A stretch of 64,000 nucleotides of DNA from Climacium dendroides. Lineage: Eukaryota > Streptophyta > Bryopsida > Hypnales > Climaciaceae. Shown in pieces: positions 40,708-54,101 of the stretch (within the stretch, counting starts at the first letter, position 1; each line of letters opens with the position of its first letter). The notes under the pieces are model-generated. The model was not told the DNA's origin and did no database searches. It worked only from the letters and a program-made list of their open reading frames with translations. Where the stretch lies: the NCBI GenBank assembly GCA_950106755.1, contig OX467092.1, positions 11,904,001 to 11,968,000 of the forward strand. The letters are read 5' to 3'. The translations under genes and the position numbers were made by a program.

Positions 40708-43700
40708 ATTTTAAGTGTTTAGTTTTAAAAAAACATGTGGCTCACTAATTTAATTTTTTCCACACATGCATTGACCAAATCCACAACCAAAATAAAATTA
40801 GAACTTGTGGACAAATTTGTTGGGCCCATTTAAATTGGCCTTGATTGAATTTCATGACATTGGTACTACAAAGTACAGTCAATTTTAAGAGTTTAGTTTT
40901 TAAAAAACAGGTGGGTCACTAATTTAATTTTTTCCACACATGCATTGACGAAACCCACAAAAAAAAAAAATTAGAACTTGTGGACAAATTTGTTGGGCCC
41001 ATTTAAATTGGCCTTGATTGAATTTCATGACATTGGTACTACAAAGTACAGTCAATTTTAAGTGTTTAGTTTTAAAAAAACATGTCGGTCACTAATTTAA
41101 TTTTTTCCACACATGCAATAACCAAACCCACAACCAAGTAAAAATTAGAACTTGTGGACAAATTTGTTGGGCCCATTTAAATTGGCCTTGATTGAATTTC
41201 ATGACATTGGTACTACAAAGTACAGTCAATTTTAAGTGTTTAGTTTTAAAAAAACATGTGGGTCACTAATTTAATTTTTTCCACACATGCATTGACCAAA
41301 TCCACAACCAAAAAAAAATTAGAACTTGTGGACAAATTTGTTGGGCCCATTTAAATTGGCCTTGATTGAATTTCATGACATTGGTACTACAAAGTACAGT
41401 CAATTTTAAGTGTTTAGTTTTAAAAAAAGAAGTGGGTCACTAATTTAATTTTTTCCACACATGCATTGACCATACCTACAACAAAAAAAAAATTAGAACT
41501 TGTGGACAAATTTGTTGGGCCCATTTAAATTGGCCTTGATTGAATTTCATGACATTGGTACTACAAAGTACAGTCAATTTTAAGTGTTTAGTTTTAAAAA
41601 AACATGTGGGTCACTAATTTAATTTTTTCCACACATGCATTGACCAAACCCACAACCAAAAAAAAATTAGAACTTGTGGACAAATTTGTTGAGCCCATTT
41701 AAATTGGCTTGATTGAATTTCATGACATTGGTACTACAAAGTACAGTCAATTTTAAGAGTTTAGTTTTTAAAAAACAGGTGGGTCACTAATTTAATTTTT
41801 TCCACACATGCATTGACCAAATCCACAACCAAAAAAAAATTAGAACTTGTGGACAAATTTGTTGGGCCCATTTAAATTGGCCTTGATTGAATTTCATGAC
41901 ATTGGTACTACAAAGTACAGTCAATTTTAAGTGTTTAGTTTTAAAAAAACATGTCGGTCACTAATTTAATTTTTTCCACACATGCATTGACCAAACCCAC
42001 AACCGAAAAAAAATTAGAACTTGTGGACAAATTTGTTGGGCCCATTTAAATTGGCCTTGATTGAATTTCATGACATTGGTACTACAAAGTACAGTCAATT
42101 TTAAGTGTTTAGTTTTAAAAAAACATGTGGGTCACTAATTTAATTTTTTCCACACATGCATTGACCAAATCCACAACCAAAAAAAAATTAGAACTTGTGG
42201 ACAAATTTGTTGGGCCCATTTAAATTGGCCTTGATTGAATTTCATGACATTGGTACTACAAAGTACAGTCAATTTTAAGTGTTTAGTTTTAAAAAAACAT
42301 GTCGGTCACTAATTTAATTTTTTCCACACATGCATTGACCAAACCCACAACCGAAAAAAAATTAGAACTTGTGGACAAATTTGTTGGGCCCATTTAAATT
42401 GGCCTTGATTGAATTTCATGACATTGGTACTACAAAGTACAGTCAATTTTAAGAGTTTACATTTAAAAAAACATGTGGGTCACTAATTTAATTTTTTCCA
42501 CACATGCATTGACCAAATCCACAACCAAAATAAAATTAGAACTTGTGGACAAATTTGTTGGGCCCATTTAAATTGGCCTTGATTGAATTTCATGACATTG
42601 GTACTACAAAGTACAGTCAATTTTAAGAGTTTAGTTTTTAAAAAACAGGTGGGTCACTAATTTAATTTTTTCCACACATGCATTGACGAAACCCACAAAA
42701 AAAAAAAATTAGAACTTGTGGACAAATTTGTTGGGCCCATTTAAATTGGCCTTGATTGAATTTCATGACATTGGTACTACAAAGTACAGTCAATTTTAAG
42801 TGTTTAGTTTTAAAAAAACATGTCGGTCACTAATTTAATTTTTTCCACACATGCAATAACCAAACCCACAACCAAGTAAAAATTAGAACTTGTGGACAAA
42901 TTTGTTGGGCCCATTTAAATTGGCCTTGATTGAATTTCATGACATTGGTACTACAAAGTACAGTCAATTTTAAGAGTTTAGTTTTAAAAAAACATGTGGG
43001 TCACTAATTTAATTTTTTCCACACATGCATTGACCAAATCCACAACCAAAATAAAATTAGAACTTGTGGACAAATTTGTTGGGCCCATTTAAATTGGCCT
43101 TGATTGAATTTCATGACATTGGTACTACAAAGTACAGTCAATTTTAAGAGTTTACATTTAAAAAAACATGTGGGTCACTAATTTAATTTTTTCCACACAT
43201 GCATTGACCAAATCCACAACCAAAATAAAATTAGAACTTGTGGACAAATTTGTTGGGCCCATTTAAATTGGCCTTGATTGAATTTCATGACATTGGTACT
43301 ACAAAGTACAGTCAATTTTAAGAGTTTAGTTTTTAAAAAACAGGTGGGTCACTAATTTAATTTTTTCCACACATGCATTGACGAAACCCACAAAAAAAAA
43401 AAATTAGAACTTGTGGACAAATTTGTTGGGCCCATTTAAATTGGCCTTGATTGAATTTCATGACATTGGTACTACAAAGTACAGTCAATTTTAAGTGTTT
43501 AGTTTTAAAAAAACATGTGTGTCACTAATTTAATTTTTTCCACACATGCAATAACCAAACCCACAACCAAGTAAAAATTAGAACTTGTGGACAAATTTGT
43601 TGGGCCCATTTAAATTGGCCTTGATTGAATTTCATGACATTGGTACTACAAAGTACAGTCAATTTTAAGAGTTTAGTTTTAAAAAAACATGTGGGTCACT

Positions 43701-44183
43701 AATTTAATTTTTTCCACACATGCATTGACCAAATCCACAACCAAAATAAAATTAGAACTTGTGGACAAATTTGTTGGGCCCATTTAAATTGGCCTTGATT
43801 GAATTTCATGACATTGGTACTACAAAGTACAGTCAATTTTAAGAGTTTACATTTAAAAAAACATGTGGGTCACTAATTTAATTTTTTCCACACATGCATT
43901 GACCAAATCCACAACCAAAAAAAAATTAGAACTTGTGGACAAATTTGTTGGGCCCATTTAAATTGGCCTTGATTGAATTTCATGACATTGGTACTACAAA
44001 GTACAGTCAATTTTAAGTGTTTAGTTTTAAAAAAACATGTCGGTCACTAATTTAATTTTTTCCACACATGCATTGACCATACCTACAACAAAAAAAAAAT
44101 TAGAACTTGTGGACAAATTTGTTGGGCCCATTTAAATTGGCCTTGATTGAATTTCATGACATTGGTACTACAAAGTACAGTCA
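40708..44183. repeat. 20-monomer duplication, right copy
   Basis: Same order as 36710-40185 at an offset of 3998 bp. The 17th monomer (43488) has catgtgtg where the left copy (39490) has catgtcgg; that two-base swap is the only difference I see in about 3.5 kb. Its last monomer, Qf at 44010, also begins the 9-monomer tandem pair. Such identity points to a recent event, or to an assembly duplication that reads would have to exclude. Confidence 0.92.
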
Positions 44184-47141
44184 ATTTTAAGTGTTTAGTT
44201 TTAAAAAAACATGTCGGTCACTAATTTAATTTTTTCCACACATGCATTGACCAAACCCACAACCGAAAAAAAATTAGAACTTGTGGACAAATTTGTTGGG
44301 CCCATTTAAATTGGCCTTGATTGAATTTCATGACATTGGTACTACAAAGTACAGTCAATTTTAAGTGTTTAGTTTTAAAAAAACATGTGGCTCACTAATT
44401 TAATTTTTTCCACACATGCATTGACCAAATCCACAACCAAAATAAAATTAGAACTTGTGGACAAATTTGTTGGGCCCATTTAAATTGGCCTTGATTGAAT
44501 TTCATGACATTGGTACTACAAAGTACAGTCAATTTTAAGAGTTTAGTTTTAAAAAAACATGTGGGTCACTAATTTAATTTTTTCCACACATGCATTGACC
44601 AAATCCACAACCAAAATAAAATTAGAACTTGTGGACAAATTTGTTGGGCCCATTTAAATTGGCCTTGATTGAATTTCATGACATTGGTACTACAAAGTAC
44701 AGTCAATTTTAAGTGTTTAGTTTTAAAAAAACATGTGGGTCACTAATTTAATTTTTTCCACACATGCATTGACCAAATCCACAACCAAAAAAAAATTAGA
44801 ACTTGTGGACAAATTTGTTGGGCCCATTTAAATTGGCCTTGATTGAATTTCATGACATTGGTACTACAAAGTACAGTCAATTTGAAGAGTTTACATTTAA
44901 AAAAACATGTGGGTCACTAATTTAATTTTTTCCACACATGCATTGACCAAATCCACAACCAAAATAAAATTAGAACTTGTGGACAAATTTGTTGGGCCCA
45001 TTTAAATTGGCCTTGATTGAATTTCATGACATTGGTACTACAAAGTACAGTCAATTTTAAGTGTTTAGTTTTAAAAAAACATGTCGGTCACTAATTTAAT
45101 TTTTTCCACACATGCAATAACCAAACCCACAACCAAGTAAAAATTAGAACTTGTGGACAAATTTGTTGGGCCCATTTAAATTGGCCTTGATTGAATTTCA
45201 TGACATTGGTACTACAAAGTACAGTCAATTTTAAGAGTTTAGTTTTAAAAAAACATGTGGGTCACTAATTTAATTTTTTCCACACATGCATTGACCAAAT
45301 CCACAACCAAAAAAAAATTAGAACTTGTGGACAAATTTGTTGGGCCCATTTAAATTGGCCTTGATTGAATTTCATGACATTGGTACTACAAAGTACAGTC
45401 AATTTTAAGTATTTAGTTTTAAAAAAACATGTGGGTCACTAATTTAATTTTTTCCACACATGCATTGACCAAATCCACAACCAAAAAAAAATTAGAACTT
45501 GTGGACAAATTTGTTGGGCCCATTTAAATTGGCCTTGATTGAATTTCATGACATTGGTACTACAAAGTACAGTCAATTTTAAGTGTTTAGTTTTAAAAAA
45601 ACATGTCGGTCACTAATTTAATTTTTTCCACACATGCATTGACCATACCTACAACAAAAAAAAAATTAGAACTTGTGGACAAATTTGTTGGGCCCATTTA
45701 AATTGGCCTTGATTGAATTTCATGACATTGGTACTACAAAGTACAGTCAATTTTAAGTGTTTAGTTTTAAAAAAACATGTCGGTCACTAATTTAATTTTT
45801 TCCACACATGCATTGACCAAACCCACAACCGAAAAAAAATTAGAACTTGTGGACAAATTTGTTGGGCCCATTTAAATTGGCCTTGATTGAATTTCATGAC
45901 ATTGGTACTACAAAGTACAGTCAATTTTAAGTGTTTAGTTTTAAAAAAACATGTGGCTCACTAATTTAATTTTTTCCACACATGCATTGACCAAATCCAC
46001 AACCAAAATAAAATTAGAACTTGTGGACAAATTTGTTGGGCCCATTTAAATTGGCCTTGATTGAATTTCATGACATTGGTACTACAAAGTACAGTCAATT
46101 TTAAGAGTTTAGTTTTAAAAAAACATGTGGGTCACTAATTTAATTTTTTCCACACATGCATTGACCAAATCCACAACCAAAATAAAATTAGAACTTGTGG
46201 ACAAATTTGTTGGGCCCATTTAAATTGGCCTTGATTGAATTTCATGACATTGGTACTACAAAGTACAGTCAATTTTAAGTGTTTAGTTTTAAAAAAACAT
46301 GTGGGTCACTAATTTAATTTTTTCCACACATGCATTGACCAAATCCACAACCAAAAAAAAATTAGAACTTGTGGACAAATTTGTTGGGCCCATTTAAATT
46401 GGCCTTGATTGAATTTCATGACATTGGTACTACAAAGTACAGTCAATTTTAAGAGTTTACATTTAAAAAAACATGTGGGTCACTAATTTAATTTTTTCCA
46501 CACATGCATTGACCAAATCCACAACCAAAATAAAATTAGAACTTGTGGACAAATTTGTTGGGCCCATTTAAATTGGCCTTGATTGAATTTCATGACATTG
46601 GTACTACAAAGTACAGTCAATTTTAAGTGTTTAGTTTTAAAAAAACATGTCGGTCACTAATTTAATTTTTTCCACACATGCAATAACCAAACCCACAACC
46701 AAGTAAAAATTAGAACTTGTGGACAAATTTGTTGGGCCCATTTAAATTGGCCTTGATTGAATTTCATGACATTGGTACTACAAAGTACAGTCAATTTTAA
46801 GAGTTTAGTTTTAAAAAAACATGTGGGTCACTAATTTAATTTTTTCCACACATGCATTGACCAAATCCACAACCAAAAAAAAATTAGAACTTGTGGACAA
46901 ATTTGTTGGGCCCATTTAAATTGGCCTTGATTGAATTTCATGACATTGGTACTACAAAGTACAGTCAATTTTAAGTATTTAGTTTTAAAAAAACATGTGG
47001 GTCACTAATTTAATTTTTTCCACACATGCATTGACCAAATCCACAACCAAAAAAAAATTAGAACTTGTGGACAAATTTGTTGGGCCCATTTAAATTGGCC
47101 TTGATTGAATTTCATGACATTGGTACTACAAAGTACAGTCA
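44010..47141. repeat. 9-monomer tandem duplication
   Basis: Two adjacent units of exactly 1566 bp (9 x 174), at 44010-45575 and 45576-47141: Qf Qc Xb Gb Ta E/Ab Qg Ga Sa. The sixth monomer is Eb in the first unit (leader atttgaag at 44880) and Ab in the second (46446), the only difference noted. Confidence 0.92.
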
Positions 47142-47663
47142 ATTTTAAGTATTTAGTTTTAAAAAAACATGTGGGTCACTAATTTAATTTTTTCCACACA
47201 TGCATTGACCAAATCCACAACCAAAAAAAAATTAGAACTTGTGGACAAATTTGTTGGGCCCATTTAAATTGGCCTTGATTGAATTTCATGACATTGGTAC
47301 TACAAAGTACAGTCAATTTTAAGTGTTTAGTTTTAAAAAAACATGTGGGTCACTAATTTAATTTTTTCCACACATGCATTGACCAAATCCACAACCAAAA
47401 TAAAATTAGAACTTGTGGACAAATTTGTTGGGCCCATTTAAATTGGCCTTGATTGAATTTCATGACATTGGTACTACAAAGTACAGTCAATTTTAAGTGT
47501 TTAGTTTTAAAAAAACATGTGGGTCACTAATTTAATTTTTTCCACACATGCATTGACCAAACCCACAACCGAAAAAAAATTAGAACTTGTGGACAAATTT
47601 GTTGGGCCCATTTAAATTGGCCTTGATTGAATTTCATGACATTGGTACTACAAAGTACAGTCA
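47142..47663. repeat. Three monomers Sa-Tb-Tc
   Basis: With the preceding Sa and the following Tb these read Sa Sa Tb Tc Tb, the same order as the 5-monomer unit of 27143-31492. A single round of that unit therefore sits here, about 16 kb away. Confidence 0.85.
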
Positions 47664-50600
47664 ATTTTAAGTGTTTAGTTTTAAAAAAACATGTGGGTCA
47701 CTAATTTAATTTTTTCCACACATGCATTGACCAAATCCACAACCAAAATAAAATTAGAACTTGTGGACAAATTTGTTGGGCCCATTTAAATTGGCCTTGA
47801 TTGAATTTCATGACATTGGTACTACAAAGTACAGTCAATTTTAAGTGTTTAGTTTTAAAAAAAGAAGTGGGTCACTAATTTAATTTTTTCCACACATGCA
47901 TTGACCATACCTACAACAAAAAAAAAATTAGAACTTGTGGACAAATTTGTTGGGCCCATTTAAATTGGCCTTGATTGAATTTCATGACATTGGTACTACA
48001 AAGTACAGTCAATTTTAAGTGTTTAGTTTTAAAAAAAGAAGTGGGTCACTAATTTAATTTTTTCCACACATGCATTGACCAAATCCACAACCAAAATAAA
48101 ATTAGAACTTGTGGACAAATTTGTTGGGCCCATTTAAATTGGCCTTGATTGAATTTCATGACATTGGTACTACAAAGTATAGTCAATTTTAAGTGTTTAG
48201 TTTTAAAAAAACATGTGTGTCACTAATTTAATTTTTTCCACACATGCATTGACCAAACCCACAACCGAAAAAAAATTAGAACTTGTGGACAAATTTGTTG
48301 GGCCCATTTAAATTGGCCTTGATTGAATTTCATGACATTGGTACTACAAAGTACAGTCAATTTTAAGTGTTTAGTTTTAAAAAAACATGTGTGTCACTAA
48401 TTTAATTTTTTCCACACATGCATTGACCATACCTACAACAAAAAAAAAATTAGAACTTGTGGACAAATTTGTTGGGCCCATTTAAATTGGCCTTGATTGA
48501 ATTTCATGACATTGGTACTACAAAGTACAGTCAATTTGAAGAGTTTACATTTAAAAAAACATGTGGGTCACTAATTTAATTTTTTCCACACATGCATTGA
48601 CCAAATCCACAACCAAAAAAAAATTAGAACTTGTGGACAAATTTGTTGGGCCCATTTAAATTGGCCTTGATTGAATTTCATGACATTGGTACTACAAAGT
48701 ACAGTCAATTTTAAGTGTTTAGTTTTAAAAAAACATGTGGGTCACTAATTTAATTTTTTCCACACATGCATTGACCATACCTACAACCAAAAAAAAATTA
48801 GAACTTGTGGACAAATTTGTTGGGCCCATTTAAATTGGCCTTGATTGAATTTCATGACATTGGTACTACAAAGTACAGTCAATTTTAAGTGTTTAGTTTT
48901 AAAAAAACATGTGGGTCACTAATTTAATTTTTTCCACACATGCATTGACCAAATCCACAACCAAAATAAAATTAGAACTTGTGGACAAATTTGTTGGGCC
49001 CATTTAAATTGGCCTTGATTGAATTTCATGACATTGGTACTACAAAGTACAGTCAATTTTAAGTGTTTAGTTTTAAAAAAACATGTCGGTCACTAATTTA
49101 ATTTTTTCCACACATGCAATAACCAAACCCACAACCAAGTAAAAATTAGAACTTGTGGACAAATTTGTTGGGCCCATTTAAATTGGCCTTGATTGAATTT
49201 CATGACATTGGTACTACAAAGTACAGTCAATTTGAAGAGTTTACATTTAAAAAAACATGTGGGTCACTAATTTAATTTTTTCCACACATGCATTGACCAA
49301 ATCCACAACCAAAAAAAAATTAGAACTTGTGGACAAATTTGTTGGGCCCATTTAAATTGGCCTTGATTGAATTTCATGACATTGGTACTACAAAGTACAG
49401 TCAATTTTAAGTGTTTAGTTTTAAAAAAACATGTGGGTCACTAATTTAATTTTTTCCACACATGCATTGACCAAATCCACAACCAAAATAAAATTAGAAC
49501 TTGTGGACAAATTTGTTGGGCCCATTTAAATTGGCCTTGATTGAATTTCATGACATTGGTACTACAAAGTACAGTCAATTTTAAGTGTTTAGTTTTAAAA
49601 AAAGAAGTGGGTCACTAATTTAATTTTTTCCACACATGCATTGACCATACCTACAACAAAAAAAAAATTAGAACTTGTGGACAAATTTGTTGGGCCCATT
49701 TAAATTGGCCTTGATTGAATTTCATGACATTGGTACTACAAAGTACAGTCAATTTTAAGTGTTTAGTTTTAAAAAAAGAAGTGGGTCACTAATTTAATTT
49801 TTTCCACACATGCATTGACCAAATCCACAACCAAAATAAAATTAGAACTTGTGGACAAATTTGTTGGGCCCATTTAAATTGGCCTTGATTGAATTTCATG
49901 ACATTGGTACTACAAAGTATAGTCAATTTTAAGTGTTTAGTTTTAAAAAAACATGTGTGTCACTAATTTAATTTTTTCCACACATGCATTGACCAAACCC
50001 ACAACCGAAAAAAAATTAGAACTTGTGGACAAATTTGTTGGGCCCATTTAAATTGGCCTTGATTGAATTTCATGACATTGGTACTACAAAGTACAGTCAA
50101 TTTTAAGTGTTTAGTTTTAAAAAAACATGTGTGTCACTAATTTAATTTTTTCCACACATGCATTGACCATACCTACAACAAAAAAAAAATTAGAACTTGT
50201 GGACAAATTTGTTGGGCCCATTTAAATTGGCCTTGATTGAATTTCATGACATTGGTACTACAAAGTACAGTCAATTTGAAGAGTTTACATTTAAAAAAAC
50301 ATGTGGGTCACTAATTTAATTTTTTCCACACATGCATTGACCAAATCCACAACCAAAAAAAAATTAGAACTTGTGGACAAATTTGTTGGGCCCATTTAAA
50401 TTGGCCTTGATTGAATTTCATGACATTGGTACTACAAAGTACAGTCAATTTTAAGTGTTTAGTTTTAAAAAAACATGTGGGTCACTAATTTAATTTTTTC
50501 CACACATGCATTGACCATACCTACAACCAAAAAAAAATTAGAACTTGTGGACAAATTTGTTGGGCCCATTTAAATTGGCCTTGATTGAATTTCATGACAT

Positions 50601-51143
50601 TGGTACTACAAAGTACAGTCAATTTTAAGTGTTTAGTTTTAAAAAAACATGTGGGTCACTAATTTAATTTTTTCCACACATGCATTGACCAAATCCACAA
50701 CCAAAATAAAATTAGAACTTGTGGACAAATTTGTTGGGCCCATTTAAATTGGCCTTGATTGAATTTCATGACATTGGTACTACAAAGTACAGTCAATTTT
50801 AAGTGTTTAGTTTTAAAAAAACATGTCGGTCACTAATTTAATTTTTTCCACACATGCAATAACCAAACCCACAACCAAGTAAAAATTAGAACTTGTGGAC
50901 AAATTTGTTGGGCCCATTTAAATTGGCCTTGATTGAATTTCATGACATTGGTACTACAAAGTACAGTCAATTTGAAGAGTTTACATTTAAAAAAACATGT
51001 GGGTCACTAATTTAATTTTTTCCACACATGCATTGACCAAATCCACAACCAAAAAAAAATTAGAACTTGTGGACAAATTTGTTGGGCCCATTTAAATTGG
51101 CCTTGATTGAATTTCATGACATTGGTACTACAAAGTACAGTCA
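47664..51143. repeat. 10-monomer tandem duplication
   Basis: Two adjacent units of exactly 1740 bp, at 47664-49403 and 49404-51143: Tb Rf Rb Wc Wf Ea Tm Tb Qg Ea. A private change shared by both, tatagtca at 48180 and 49920, marks Rb as copied together with the unit. Within each unit Ea Tm Tb Qg forms a subunit that repeats once more at 50970-51665. Confidence 0.93.
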
Positions 51144-53579
51144 ATTTTAAGTGTTTAGTTTTAAAAAAACATGTGGGTCACTAATTTAATTTTTTCCACA
51201 CATGCATTGACCATACCTACAACCAAAAAAAAATTAGAACTTGTGGACAAATTTGTTGGGCCCATTTAAATTGGCCTTGATTGAATTTCATGACATTGGT
51301 ACTACAAAGTACAGTCAATTTTAAGTGTTTAGTTTTAAAAAAACATGTGGGTCACTAATTTAATTTTTTCCACACATGCATTGACCAAATCCACAACCAA
51401 AATAAAATTAGAACTTGTGGACAAATTTGTTGGGCCCATTTAAATTGGCCTTGATTGAATTTCATGACATTGGTACTACAAAGTACAGTCAATTTTAAGT
51501 GTTTAGTTTTAAAAAAACATGTCGGTCACTAATTTAATTTTTTCCACACATGCAATAACCAAACCCACAACCAAGTAAAAATTAGAACTTGTGGACAAAT
51601 TTGTTGGGCCCATTTAAATTGGCCTTGATTGAATTTCATGACATTGGTACTACAAAGTACAGTCAATTTTAAGTGTTTAGTTTTAAAAAAACATGTGGGT
51701 CACTAATTTAATTTTTTCCACACATGCATTGACCAAATCCACAACCAAAAAAAAATTAGAACTTGTGGACAAATTTGTTGGGCCCATTTAAATTGGCCTT
51801 GATTGAATTTCATGACATTGGTACTACAAAGTACAGTCAATTTTAAGTATTTAGTTTTAAAAAAACATGTGGGTCACTAATTTAATTTTTTCCACACATG
51901 CATTGACCAAATCCACAACCAAAAAAAAATTAGAACTTGTGGACAAATTTGTTGGGCCCATTTAAATTGGCCTTGATTGAATTTCATGACATTGGTACTA
52001 CAAAGTACAGTCAATTTTAAGTGTTTAGTTTTAAAAAAACATGTGGGTCACTAATTTAATTTTTTCCACACATGCATTGACCAAATCCACAACCAAAATA
52101 AAATTAGAACTTGTGGACAAATTTGTTGGGCCCATTTAAATTGGCCTTGATTGAATTTCATGACATTGGTACTACAAAGTACAGTCAATTTTAAGTGTTT
52201 AGTTTTAAAAAAAGAAGTGGGTCACTAATTTAATTTTTTCCACACATGCATTGACCATACCTACAACAAAAAAAAAATTAGAACTTGTGGACAAATTTGT
52301 TGGGCCCATTTAAATTGGCCTTGATTGAATTTCATGACATTGGTACTACAAAGTACAGTCAATTTTAAGTGTTTAGTTTTAAAAAAAGAAGTGGGTCACT
52401 AATTTAATTTTTTCCACACATGCATTGACCAAATCCACAACCAAAAAAAAATTAGAACTTGTGGACAAATTTGTTGGGCCCATTTAAATTGGCCTTGATT
52501 GAATTTCATGACATTGGTACTACAAAGTACAGTCAATTTTAAGTGTTTAGTTTTAAAAAAACATGTGTGTCACTAATTTAATTTTTTCCACACATGCATT
52601 GACCAAACCCACAACCAAAATAAAATTAGAACTTGTGGACAAATTTGTTGGGCCCATTTAAATTGGCCTTGATTGAATTTCATGACATTGGTACTACAAA
52701 ATACAGTCAATTTTAAGTGTTTAGTTTTAAAAAAACATGTCGGTCACTAATTTAATTTTTTCCACACATGCAATAACCAAACCCACAACCAAGTAAAAAT
52801 TAGAACTTGTGGACAAATTTGTTGGGCCCATTTAAATTGGCCTTGATTGAATTTCATGACATTGGTACTACAAAGTACAGTCAATTTTAAGAGTTTACAT
52901 TTAAAAAAACATGTGGGTCACTAATTTAATTTTTTCCACACATGCATTGACCAAATCCACAACCAAAAAAAAATTAGAACTTGTGGACAAATTTGTTGGG
53001 CCCATTTAAATTGGCCTTGATTGAATTTCATGACATTGGTACTACAAAGTACAGTCAATTTTAAGTGTTTAGTTTTAAAAAAACATGTGGGTCACTAATT
53101 TAATTTTTTCCACACATGCATTGACCATACCTACAACCAAAAAAAAATTAGAACTTGTGGACAAATTTGTTGGGCCCATTTAAATTGGCCTTGATTGAAT
53201 TTCATGACATTGGTACTACAAAGTACAGTCAATTTTAAGTGTTTAGTTTTAAAAAAACATGTGGGTCACTAATTTAATTTTTTCCACACATGCATTGACC
53301 AAATCCACAACCAAAATAAAATTAGAACTTGTGGACAAATTTGTTGGGCCCATTTAAATTGGCCTTGATTGAATTTCATGACATTGGTACTACAAAGTAC
53401 AGTCAATTTTAAGTGTTTAGTTTTAAAAAAACATGTCGGTCACTAATTTAATTTTTTCCACACATGCAATAACCAAACCCACAACCAAGTAAAAATTAGA
53501 ACTTGTGGACAAATTTGTTGGGCCCATTTAAATTGGCCTTGATTGAATTTCATGACATTGGTACTACAAAGTACAGTCA
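50448..53579. repeat. 18-monomer duplication, left copy
   Basis: Order: Tm Tb Qg Ea Tm Tb Qg Ta Sa Tb Rf Ra Wj Qg Aa Tm Tb Qg, 3132 bp. It recurs at 54102-57233, an offset of exactly 3654 bp (21 x 174). A private aaatacag at 52701 in Wj is absent from the right copy. It overlaps the end of the 10-monomer tandem pair. Confidence 0.92.
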
Positions 53580-54101
53580 ATTTTAAGTGTTTAGTTTTAA
53601 AAAAACATGTGGGTCACTAATTTAATTTTTTCCACACATGCATTGACCAAATCCACAACCAAAATAAAATTAGAACTTGTGGACAAATTTGTTGGGCCCA
53701 TTTAAATTGGCCTTGATTGAATTTCATGACATTGGTACTACAAAGTACAGTCAATTTTAAGTGTTTAGTTTTAAAAAAACATGTGGGTCACTAATTTAAT
53801 TTTTTCCACACATGCATTGACCAAATCCACAACCAAAATAAAATTAGAACTTGTGGACAAATTTGTTGGGCCCATTTAAATTGGCCTTGATTGAATTTCA
53901 TGACATTGGTACTACAAAGTACAGTCAATTTTAAGAGTTTACATTTAAAAAAACATGTGGGTCACTAATTTAATTTTTTCCACACATGCATTGACCAAAT
54001 CCACAACCAAAAAAAAATTAGAACTTGTGGACAAATTTGTTGGGCCCATTTAAATTGGCCTTGATTGAATTTCATGACATTGGTACTACAAAGTACAGTC
54101 A
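53580..54101. repeat. 3-monomer spacer Tb-Tb-Aa
   Basis: 522 bp between the two copies of the 18-monomer duplication, again three monomers long as in the spacer at 40186-40707. Confidence 0.88.
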
